Below are positions 21,925 to 28,746 of a stretch of 28,746 nucleotides of DNA, piece by piece; positions within the stretch are counted from its first letter, which is position 1; each line of letters begins with the position of its first letter. This DNA comes from a virus. The stretch lies in IMG/VR virus record IMGVR_UViG_3300040811_000833, positions 1-28,746 of that record. The stretch is one strand, 5' to 3'. Under the pieces are notes generated by a model, which was not told the DNA's origin, ran no database searches, and saw only the letters and a list, made by a program, of their open reading frames with translations. Made by a program: the position numbers and the translations under genes.

Positions 21925-22499
21925 TGGACGACAGCCATTACACAGCATTTCCCAACGGCACAACACGCCCAAGGGTTCACGTTATTGGCAACGGTGCTTC
22001 AAACAGCCTATTTGATATAGAAAATGAATACAGGTGTGTTTGTAACATACCACAGCACAATATTCCCTATAACAGCATAGCAATCATAGATTTGATTGTT
22101 GTAAACTGGATGAATGACAATGGTTGGAATCCAAGTGTGCCCGTGCTAACAACCAACAAGGTAAAACAACACGCAATTAAACGCAACAGACAAGGACATT
22201 GGTTTGATGTGTTTGAAATAAAGAGCAGATATAGTGCTGGACATCATGCCGTTGAATATCACGCACCTATGACGGACGAAGTTCATATGTGGGGCTTTGA
22301 CAGCATATGGACCAATGACTATACCAGCCAAATGGACAACCTAGTTCCACGTGGTAAACGCCCTAATCTAAATCAGCAATGGATACCACATTGGCAAAAC
22401 ATATTTGACGCCAACAAAAACACCCAGTTTATTATACACACACCCGTTGAAGTAGTTTTGCCAGATATAAGCACAAATGTCACACATATTTCGCACTAG
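21924..22499 (+). CDS. Hypothetical Rossmann-like protein (DUF115-type suspicion)
   Basis: ATG 21924 overlaps the previous stop, with GGAGGAG upstream. The 191-aa product (MDDSHYTAFPNGTTRPRVHV...) begins with 'RVHVIGNGASNSLF', a strand then Gly-rich loop like the nucleotide- or sugar-binding loop of DUF115 and sialyltransferase-related proteins. Later, 'SIAIIDLIVVNWMNDNGWNP', 'VPVLTTNKVKQHAIKR', 'AVEYHAPMTDEVHMWGFDSI' and 'NTQFIIHTPV' suggest an alternating alpha/beta fold. A glycan role would fit its neighbours, but this is not proven. Confidence 0.5.
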   Translation: MDDSHYTAFPNGTTRPRVHVIGNGASNSLFDIENEYRCVCNIPQHNIPYNSIAIIDLIVVNWMNDNGWNPSVPVLTTNKVKQHAIKRNRQGHWFDVFEIKSRYSAGHHAVEYHAPMTDEVHMWGFDSIWTNDYTSQMDNLVPRGKRPNLNQQWIPHWQNIFDANKNTQFIIHTPVEVVLPDISTNVTHISH

Positions 22500-22541
22500 T
22501 GCTAAATATTGTTGGGGCAAATAAAACCAGGAGATTAACAC

Positions 22542-23528
22542 ATGGCTATTACTTTAAGACAAGAAAGTGCAACAGGGGCTACTACCAAAGGTGATAGTCT
22601 TACATTTAGTGAACTCGATAATAACTTTATCGATATATTACAAAACAAAATTCAAGCAATTCAAATAGATGCTGATTCAGGAAGTGTAAACGTAGGTGAA
22701 GCACTTTCAAACGGTGTGCTAACACTATCAGGCGGCACAAACATTACAACAAGCGTAACTGAAGATAGTGCGGGTAATGCCAATGTTGTTATCAACGGAA
22801 CAGATTTAAACACAACCTACACAATTGGTGCGGCAGTTGATGGAGCAAATGCCAATATCAATCTAGCAGGCAGTGATGCTTCTACTGATACCGTTCAATT
22901 AGTAGCAGGAACGGGTATCACGTTAAACGTTGATAGTGCTGGTGCTATTGAAATTGTTAACACGGTTGCTGACACAGATACAGATACAACTTATACAATC
23001 AATGCTCAAGCGGATGGTAGCAATGTAAACTTTAATCTTGCTGGTTCAGATGCTTCAACAGACACAATTCAATTTGTTGCTGGAACAGGTATTACACTAA
23101 ACACAGATAGTGCCGGAGCAATTGAAATTACAAACTCTGTATCCGGAGGTATCGCAAACGTAGTTGAAGACACTACTCCACAACTTGGTGGCAATCTAGA
23201 TTGTCAAGGCAATGAAATTCAAAACCCTGTATTGGAAGACTATGCTGAAACGGTTTACGCATTGGGTTCAACAGATTCACCAACTATTACAGTTTCAAAC
23301 GGCAACGTTCAAACAGTAACTATTAGTTCAGGTTTAAGTTTACCAGCATTTAGTGATGCGGCAACAGGACAAACTGTTACACTTATTGTAACAGGAAGTG
23401 GAACTGCTTCAGGAACAGGTGCTTATAAATTTGCGGGAGGCAATACTACACTTACGTCATACAGTGTTGTTTCAATCTTTTATGACGGAACAACATACTG
23501 GGCATCTGTATCAACAGATTATCAATAA
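22542..23528 (+). CDS. Tail fibre protein with internal repeats
   Basis: The product has 328 aa with AGGAG upstream. The N-terminus 'KGDSLTFSELDNNFIDILQN' is a well-known phage fibre attachment pattern (G-x-x-L-T-x-x-E-L-D-x-N-F). Two tandem repeats of about 62 aa follow (TYTI..A.DG.N.N.NLAGSD, ASTDT.Q.VAGTGITLN), each ending DSAGAIEI; a third DSAG lies before them. The C-terminal part (TPQLGGNLDCQGNEIQNPVL and TLIVTGSGTASGTGAYKFAG) is typical of cyanophage-like structural proteins. Confidence 0.75.
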   Translation: MAITLRQESATGATTKGDSLTFSELDNNFIDILQNKIQAIQIDADSGSVNVGEALSNGVLTLSGGTNITTSVTEDSAGNANVVINGTDLNTTYTIGAAVDGANANINLAGSDASTDTVQLVAGTGITLNVDSAGAIEIVNTVADTDTDTTYTINAQADGSNVNFNLAGSDASTDTIQFVAGTGITLNTDSAGAIEITNSVSGGIANVVEDTTPQLGGNLDCQGNEIQNPVLEDYAETVYALGSTDSPTITVSNGNVQTVTISSGLSLPAFSDAATGQTVTLIVTGSGTASGTGAYKFAGGNTTLTSYSVVSIFYDGTTYWASVSTDYQ

Positions 23529-23538
23529 GGAGTAGACA

Positions 23539-26139
23539 ATGCCATTAGGAGCAAGTAGACTTTCATTTTTAGCAAAGACAGCGGCAGAAGCGGCGGTTGA
23601 ACAGAGAACAGCACTAACAGTCACTGGATACGGTGATGCCCAAATAGATACAGCACAATCAAAATTTGGTGGTTCAAGCATTAGATTAGATGGAACTGGT
23701 GACTTTTTGAATGCTGTTAATTCAGGTGGAACAGATATAGACTTTGGAACTGGTGATTTTACAGTTGAAGGATTCATTCAATTTAACACAGCACCAAGTG
23801 GTGATGAAGCACTGATTGTAGGACCCGCTCAAACAGGAAGTTTATATATTCAGTTCTTTAATAGCCTTATAAGGGTGGGAAGAACTAACACGGCTTGGGA
23901 CGCAACATCAAGTAGTGTAAGCATTTCAACAGGTGTATGGTATCATTGGGCTGTTAGTAGAACAAGTGGCACAATGGAAATCTATTTTAATGGTAGCAGA
24001 ATTTACAATGCGGCTAACACAAACAGTTACAGATTTGCCAGCGGACAAATTAGAATAGGAAGTTATCTTACTTCAAATCCACCAACAGCAAACGCATTTT
24101 ACTTTATTGATGGTTGGATGGATGAAATCCGTATTTCAAACACATCAAGATATACAGGTAGTTCATTGACTGTTCCGACATCAGCCTTTGTTAATGACAG
24201 CACAACAGAACTATTACTTCACGCAGATGGAACAGACGGTGACACAGTATTCATTGATGACAACGGTGATAGAGCACCAGTTGGCATTAGTGCCACAAAT
24301 GCTTCTATCAATACATCATCAAGCAAAATTGGAAATTCAAGTGTAAAACTTGATACCAGTGGTGGTAGAGTTCAACTTAATGATTTAAGAACTGCTATTG
24401 ATTTAAACAGCGATTGGACTATTGAATTTTGGTATCGCACACCAGGAAATAGTGGATTTGATATGTTAGCAGGACAATGGGGAAGTGGCAGTCAAGGATA
24501 CAGAACAATATTCATTGGATTAAACAACGGCAGTCAACCCACATTCTATTATACAGATAGTTCAAATTCAACTTCAACATTTACAGGATCAAATGCCACT
24601 TACGCAAACGATACTTGGCATCATTATGCCGTGGTAGCAACAGGCAGTGATATTAAGATATACATCAATGGTAGTCAGGATGGCAGTTTAGGTAGTCGTC
24701 CTACTTTTACCAATGATAGTGTATATGAATTTACACTATTTGAAAATTTCAATGATGGTGATGCCGCGGTAGCAAATACTTACATAGATGAATTGCGTGT
24801 ATCACAAACAGCAAGATACACAGCAGGTTTTACACCATCAACAACAGCATTTGAAAATGATAGCAACACACTTCTGCTATTACACGCTGAACAGCATGAT
24901 GCTGACACAACCGTAATATTTGATGACAATGGTGCTACATTGCCATCATACACCCCACCAGCAAGTTGGGGCGATTGGGCATCAACTACAGGAACATTAA
25001 TATCACAACCAACGGTTCCATCTGCTTACGGCGGACATAGAGATCTTATGTTATTCAATTTTGGTGATGATAGTAGTGTCTATGTAATGGGTGGAACTAA
25101 TGCCTCTAGTTTTTATGATTATAAGATTTATAGATGGACATTATCAAACGGAACATTAACTTATCAAGATAGAACAGATTGGACAGCATCTTATAGACAG
25201 GTATTCACACGTTGTAATGTTATTGATTTACCAGAATATAATAAAGCAATAAACATTAACGATCACGAATACACCGTTTTAACACAAAATACTTCTACAA
25301 AAGCAGTGACGGTAGGAACAGATAAATCTTGGAATGCATCTGCACAGACTCCAACAACTACACAATGTTTTGTAAATCCTGATGATTCAACTGAAATTGT
25401 AATTGCAGAAAATGATGGAGTATTGTATTTCTTAAGTTTTGCAAATTCAACAGATACACTATCAACAACTACAAAAACTAATTTATCAGGTTCGCTTTCA
25501 AATGGACAAGGTTTTATAATCGATGAAGGTGGAACCAAAAAGTTTGCATATGGTTATCTTGATGGTAGCAATTGGAAAGTTTACAAGGTAAACTTTGATG
25601 GCACATCGGGTAGCACAACAGATTTAGGAACCGGTGGACCGACACTTGTTTGTTATGCGTATAAGAAGTTTGAAGATGCGGCTAGCAATCAATGTGTATG
25701 GGCGTTTGATAATGATTCTACAAATATACCAATAATGGCAATAGTATGGAATGGTAGTTCATTTACACAAGGTTCAACCACAAACCTAACAATTGATGCT
25801 ACAGATAGTGCAGGTGATGGTATAAACAACACAAGAACGGGACATGGAAGCACTTGGACAAGAGAAAACAATTATCATTTTATAAGTGTTCACATGGATA
25901 GTAGTGGTAGTGCTCCAAGACAAGAAAAATTTGCCCTAATAGAAGTCAACGCTTCAACAGGTGCAACAACACAGATTGGCAATTGGATAGATGCCTCAAC
26001 TATATCTGAACAGGCAAGTAATGTGCGACTTGGTTCTAGAGCAACTAGTGATGCCGCGTATTTTATAACAATGAGTGATGACGGGAATACAGACAGAGGT
26101 GATGGAATTCCTAGTGTAAGCGTAATAACAAGAGATTAA
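23539..26139 (+). CDS. Large LamG-domain adhesin / receptor-binding protein
   Basis: The product has 866 aa with AAGGAG before the ATG. Two concanavalin-like (LamG) lectin domains are seen: residues about 30-220 (SKFGGSSIRLDGTGDF, FTVEGFIQFNT, GVWYHWAVSRTSGTMEIYFN, WMDEIRISNTSRYTG) and about 235-435 (SKIGNSSVKLDTSGGRVQLN, WTIEFWYRTPG, DTWHHYAVVATGSDIKIYIN, YIDELRVSQTARYTAG). The C-terminal half (residues 470-866) has propeller-like Ser/Thr/Asp-rich strands (YVMGGTNAS, EIVIAENDGVLYFLSFANST). It probably binds host surface sugars. One DSAG is at 25804-25815. Confidence 0.75.
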   Translation: MPLGASRLSFLAKTAAEAAVEQRTALTVTGYGDAQIDTAQSKFGGSSIRLDGTGDFLNAVNSGGTDIDFGTGDFTVEGFIQFNTAPSGDEALIVGPAQTGSLYIQFFNSLIRVGRTNTAWDATSSSVSISTGVWYHWAVSRTSGTMEIYFNGSRIYNAANTNSYRFASGQIRIGSYLTSNPPTANAFYFIDGWMDEIRISNTSRYTGSSLTVPTSAFVNDSTTELLLHADGTDGDTVFIDDNGDRAPVGISATNASINTSSSKIGNSSVKLDTSGGRVQLNDLRTAIDLNSDWTIEFWYRTPGNSGFDMLAGQWGSGSQGYRTIFIGLNNGSQPTFYYTDSSNSTSTFTGSNATYANDTWHHYAVVATGSDIKIYINGSQDGSLGSRPTFTNDSVYEFTLFENFNDGDAAVANTYIDELRVSQTARYTAGFTPSTTAFENDSNTLLLLHAEQHDADTTVIFDDNGATLPSYTPPASWGDWASTTGTLISQPTVPSAYGGHRDLMLFNFGDDSSVYVMGGTNASSFYDYKIYRWTLSNGTLTYQDRTDWTASYRQVFTRCNVIDLPEYNKAININDHEYTVLTQNTSTKAVTVGTDKSWNASAQTPTTTQCFVNPDDSTEIVIAENDGVLYFLSFANSTDTLSTTTKTNLSGSLSNGQGFIIDEGGTKKFAYGYLDGSNWKVYKVNFDGTSGSTTDLGTGGPTLVCYAYKKFEDAASNQCVWAFDNDSTNIPIMAIVWNGSSFTQGSTTNLTIDATDSAGDGINNTRTGHGSTWTRENNYHFISVHMDSSGSAPRQEKFALIEVNASTGATTQIGNWIDASTISEQASNVRLGSRATSDAAYFITMSDDGNTDRGDGIPSVSVITRD

Positions 26140-26149
26140 GGAGATATAG

Positions 26150-26653
26150 ATGCCAAACTTTCCAAGTCTAACACAAGCAAACACAACCAACGTAGACAAT
26201 CCTAATGATTTGGTTGCCAATGCTCGTGCCGACATCAAAGACAACATTGACAACGTAAACAGCATCATTACTACCTATGATGGACTTAATCTTGTTGCCA
26301 CAAGTCAAACACAAAATTTTACGGCACAGCAATACTTTGGTTTACAAACTTTAAGTGACAGCGATAGTGCTAACACATATGAATGGGATTTGGGTTCAGC
26401 ACAAACGGCAACAATCACACTTGATGCTAATTCAACACTGGCGGCACCAAGCAATCAACAGGCAGGTGCCACATACATTCTAATTGTTAAACAGAATGGC
26501 ACCGGTGGATACACATTAAGTTTTGACAGCACCTATAAATTTTCATTTGGTGTAGAACCAACAATTACATCAACAGCCAATGCAATAGATGTGTTTACAT
26601 TTGTTTCAGACGGCACAAGTTTATTAGGAGTGCATTTAGAGGACTTCTCATAA
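26150..26653 (+). CDS. Fibre-type virion protein with shared N-terminal module
   Basis: The product has 167 aa with AAGGAG before the ATG. The N-terminal 'TNVDNPNDLVANARADIKDN' then IDNVNSIITTYDG follows the same D-x-P...AR-x-D-I/L-K...N-x-I pattern as the genes at 11771 and 12414. The rest (TLDANSTLAAPSNQQAGATY then ILIVKQNGTGGYTLSFDSTY) has the trailing beta repeats seen in phage fibre knobs. It is coupled to the next gene by TAATG. It probably acts as an adaptor or small fibre. Confidence 0.65.
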   Translation: MPNFPSLTQANTTNVDNPNDLVANARADIKDNIDNVNSIITTYDGLNLVATSQTQNFTAQQYFGLQTLSDSDSANTYEWDLGSAQTATITLDANSTLAAPSNQQAGATYILIVKQNGTGGYTLSFDSTYKFSFGVEPTITSTANAIDVFTFVSDGTSLLGVHLEDFS

Positions 26654-27504
26654 TGCTGACTTTTCCACTAGGTAAAGCACCAAGCACATTTCCAAGCCTA
26701 GGTGGCGATTCTACACAATTTGTTGACTTGGCTGGCATAAGTGCAGGCACACAAGATGACGAAGTTATTGGTGGCAGTGATGGTTTTTATCCTAACACTG
26801 GTGATTTTTTAGATAGTGCCTTTATTGCCTTTTGGGCAAAACCCAGCGAAAGTTCTAGTAACAATAACAGGGTTTGGTGTTTTGATAGTGCTAATCCAAG
26901 CACAAGTTTTGGTGCACTTCCAGAGTTTTTTGCTGAACTAGGTAAAACTGGTTTGGTAATGAAACACGTCACAAACAATAGAACAGCAGGCGTGACAACC
27001 ACATATACAAATATCAACATCTCATATTCTGCTAACCTAGGCGATTGGCATCACTATATGTTTTTCTATTTGGCACCAGGCAACCAATTTGCAAGAAATC
27101 ATTATGCCAGTGTATATGTGGATGGTGTAGAAGTAGGATCAGGCAGTTATATTACAGGTGGTGACAAACAATCACCAGATATAAGAACAATAGGCGGTAG
27201 AGAATTTACTTTTTATTCAGGAACAGCCGGTGGTTCAAATTTTTACTTTGACAAAGGATTTGCAGGCAGAATAGGTGGATACTATGAAGATTTAAATGGC
27301 TTTTATAATAGCCTTAATGTTCCCAGCACTTTAAGCAGTTTAATAGACAGACATTATGGTGATTATTATGATAGTTCAACAACCTATATTGGCCCAACAC
27401 CAGACACAATACCACAAGGTGCATACCTATCAGGATTTGGAACAGGTGTAGATTATACAGGTGTTTCAATGCCAAGTTATACAAGACCTACAACAACTTT
27501 ATAA
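26653..27504 (+). CDS. LamG-like virion protein
   Basis: The product has 283 aa. 'DSAFIAFWAKPSESSSNNNR' then VWCFDSANP, 'YSANLGDWHHYMFFYLAPGN' and 'HYASVYVDGVEVGSGSYITG' reproduce the strand-loop order of one LamG/concanavalin domain, and 'GFAGRIGGYYEDLNGFYNSL' is its closing segment. A Pro/Thr/Ser-rich C-terminus (STTYIGPTPDTIPQGAYLSG then FGTGVDYTGVSM) may be a collar. It is coupled to the adaptor gene before it and is likely a second, smaller lectin. Confidence 0.65.
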   Translation: MLTFPLGKAPSTFPSLGGDSTQFVDLAGISAGTQDDEVIGGSDGFYPNTGDFLDSAFIAFWAKPSESSSNNNRVWCFDSANPSTSFGALPEFFAELGKTGLVMKHVTNNRTAGVTTTYTNINISYSANLGDWHHYMFFYLAPGNQFARNHYASVYVDGVEVGSGSYITGGDKQSPDIRTIGGREFTFYSGTAGGSNFYFDKGFAGRIGGYYEDLNGFYNSLNVPSTLSSLIDRHYGDYYDSSTTYIGPTPDTIPQGAYLSGFGTGVDYTGVSMPSYTRPTTTL

Positions 27505-27592
27505 AATAGCATAAGATAACTTATTACTTGGATTTTGCTTAAATACGAGTGTTAATTAACACACAAAACAAACCTTATAAGGAGACAAAACA
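27505..27592. promoter_or_regulatory. Intergenic region with palindrome
   Basis: ATAAG-ATAA-CTTAT (27511-27524) is a weak hairpin, CTTAAATA (27538-27545) resembles a late promoter box, and GTGTTAATTAACAC (27549-27562) is a perfect 14-bp palindrome, possibly an operator. AAGGAG then serves the next gene. Confidence 0.4.
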
Positions 27593-28015
27593 ATGAGTGC
27601 GGCTTCAAATTATACAGAAGACAAAACGTTGGACTTTTGGTTAAAAAACAATAGTGCAACTACAACACCACCAGCAACGGTGTATGTGGCTTTATTCAAT
27701 TCAGATGATTCAGCAGGTTTAACTGCAGAGAACCTAGAAGCAGGAACAATTACAGATGAATGCACAGGCGGAGCATATGCTCGTCAGGCAGTGACATTTG
27801 GAACTATTTCAGGTGGTTCAGTATCTAATTCAGGCAACGTGACTTTTCCAGCGGCAAGTGATGCTAACTGGGGAACAATTACACACGTGGCAGTAATGGA
27901 TGCTTCAACTTCAGGAAACGTATTGTTCTATGGTGCTCTAGATACATCAAAAACAATCGACAGCGGCGATACATTCCAAATTACAACTGGTAATTTAACG
28001 GTATCATTGGCGTAA
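27593..28015 (+). CDS. Phage tail fibre-associated virion protein
   Basis: The 140-aa product belongs by pattern to a widespread phage family: 'SNYTEDKTLDFWLKNNSATT' then 'PATVYVALFNSDDSAG', 'GGAYARQAVTFGTISGGSVS', 'NVTFPAASDANWGTITHVAV' and 'GNVLFYGALDTSKTIDSGDT'. Members are beta-rich, form small virion or fibre parts and are found with tail fibre genes in many phages. One DSAG (27707-27718) lies in a loop. AAGGAG is eight bases upstream. Confidence 0.75.
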   Translation: MSAASNYTEDKTLDFWLKNNSATTTPPATVYVALFNSDDSAGLTAENLEAGTITDECTGGAYARQAVTFGTISGGSVSNSGNVTFPAASDANWGTITHVAVMDASTSGNVLFYGALDTSKTIDSGDTFQITTGNLTVSLA

Positions 28016-28038
28016 TACGTCATAGGGGGGATTAACCC

Positions 28039-28746
28039 GTGGCGGAGTTTGTTAGTGACTTATATGTCGCAGAGGGTTATGCGACAACAGGCTATGTAAG
28101 CGATACCTATGTTAATATAGGATACGTTCAAGGTGCGATCCTTGGCGAGGCATCCTTATCGGTATCTGCTTCTGTTACTGCACAGGCTGATAGGTTAAAA
28201 CAAACTTCAGCAACACTCACATCTACCGCCACAACCACTACCACACCACAAAAAGTCAATGGTGGTAGTGCCACAATATCAAGTGCGTTATCATTCTCAC
28301 TTGAAGCAAGTCAAATCAAACGTAGTGCCACACTTCAAGCAAGTGCGGGAACACTAACAGCAACGGCTGTTCAAACAAAACGTTCAACATCAACCATAAG
28401 TGCCAATGCCACACAAACAGCAGTTGGTGTTCAAACAAAACAAGGATCGTCAAGCATATCAGGTGCTGGTGCCCTTGTTGTTGCGGCTGGAAGAATACAT
28501 CCGGGTGCTAGTTTAATTGCTAATTCAGGAACACTAACAGCAGACGCAGATGTTATTCGTGATGGTGTTGTTAGCATGGATGTCAACGCACACGATGGCG
28601 TGACTTGGGCAAACTACGGAACTTGGAATCACGACACACAACAGATATGGGGACCAACCCTACTTGTTAGTGATATAGATATTTTCTTAAGCGGTGAAGC
28701 AACACTTACAGCAAGTGCCACACTTTCTGCTAGTGCTGTTCAAACC
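28039..28746 (+). CDS. Repetitive tail fibre protein, partial (runs off the window)
   Basis: The frame is open from GTG 28039, preceded by GGGGGG, to the window end (236 codons, no stop). The N-terminus 'AEFVSDLYVAEGYATTGYVS' then DTYVNIGYVQG looks like an attachment module. From about residue 45 the sequence is a degenerate repeat of roughly 20 residues built of Ser/Ala/Thr strands ending in basic turns (RLKQ, QIKR, QTKR, QTKQ, then VIRDG). Such repeats form extended beta-solenoid fibres. A likely Trp-rich interface (VTWANYGTWNHDTQQIWGPT) follows. Function beyond fibre is not shown. Confidence 0.7.
   Translation, partial: MAEFVSDLYVAEGYATTGYVSDTYVNIGYVQGAILGEASLSVSASVTAQADRLKQTSATLTSTATTTTTPQKVNGGSATISSALSFSLEASQIKRSATLQASAGTLTATAVQTKRSTSTISANATQTAVGVQTKQGSSSISGAGALVVAAGRIHPGASLIANSGTLTADADVIRDGVVSMDVNAHDGVTWANYGTWNHDTQQIWGPTLLVSDIDIFLSGEATLTASATLSASAVQT

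Noticed and set aside
1-28746. CRISPR arrays, insertion sequences, integrase attachment sites
   Set aside because: No regularly spaced repeats, transposase or integrase genes, or att-like direct repeats were seen.

Overview
The window looks like the late (virion) region of a tailed bacteriophage with a siphovirus-type, lambda/HK97-like head-and-tail plan, plus accessory cargo. The sequence is AT-rich with tightly packed genes, many ATGA/TAATG start-stop overlaps and AAGGAG-type ribosome binding sites. Gene style (T4/cyanophage-like fibre N-termini, LamG adhesins, FkbM methyltransferase, small HNH-like proteins) resembles marine phages and uncultured marine phage contigs; a low-GC marine bacterial host is an inference. 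No integrase, CRISPR array, insertion sequence or tRNA gene was seen.

Layout. 1-2341: end of an upstream gene, a tiny Lys/Arg/Gly protein, a hypothetical, capsid scaffold, major capsid protein, then an intrinsic terminator. 2421-7198: head-tail connector, tail-terminator-like protein, acidic protein, tail tube, HK97 gp10-like protein, tail assembly chaperone with a programmed -1 frameshift (A AAA AAC) giving a G/GT-type pair, and tape measure. 7198-13248: tail tip proteins, a J-like hub with a long proline hinge, fibre-like proteins, an XhlA-like membrane protein and a zinc-ribbon protein. 13249-16230: a three-way-junction inverted repeat, a near-consensus sigma70 promoter, a small gene, a large highly structured noncoding RNA candidate ending in an intrinsic terminator, a methyltransferase and a glycosyltransferase, then about 600 nt of noncoding DNA with two perfect sigma70 promoters. 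16232-18881: a leftward (minus) block of six small genes including a ParB-like protein and a 55-aa lipoprotein, driven by duplicated promoter/leader cassettes. 19064-22499: rightward cargo (FkbM methyltransferase, glycosyltransferase-like protein, two HNH-like proteins, coiled-coil and membrane miniproteins). 22542-28746: repeat-bearing and LamG-domain tail fibre/adhesin genes, the last running off the window.

How it fits together: the structural genes encode capsid assembly and a flexible tail with a carbohydrate-binding adhesin set. The methyltransferases and glycosyltransferases probably modify glycans (virion, host surface or hypermodified DNA). The most unusual signals are (i) the roughly 450-nt ornate RNA candidate at 13889-14345, (ii) twelve copies of the tetrapeptide DSAG confined to virion-type proteins, with varying codons, and (iii) repeated promoter-hairpin-leader cassettes on both strands of the accessory region. 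Everything here is read by eye; homology calls are from recognised sequence patterns, not searches.
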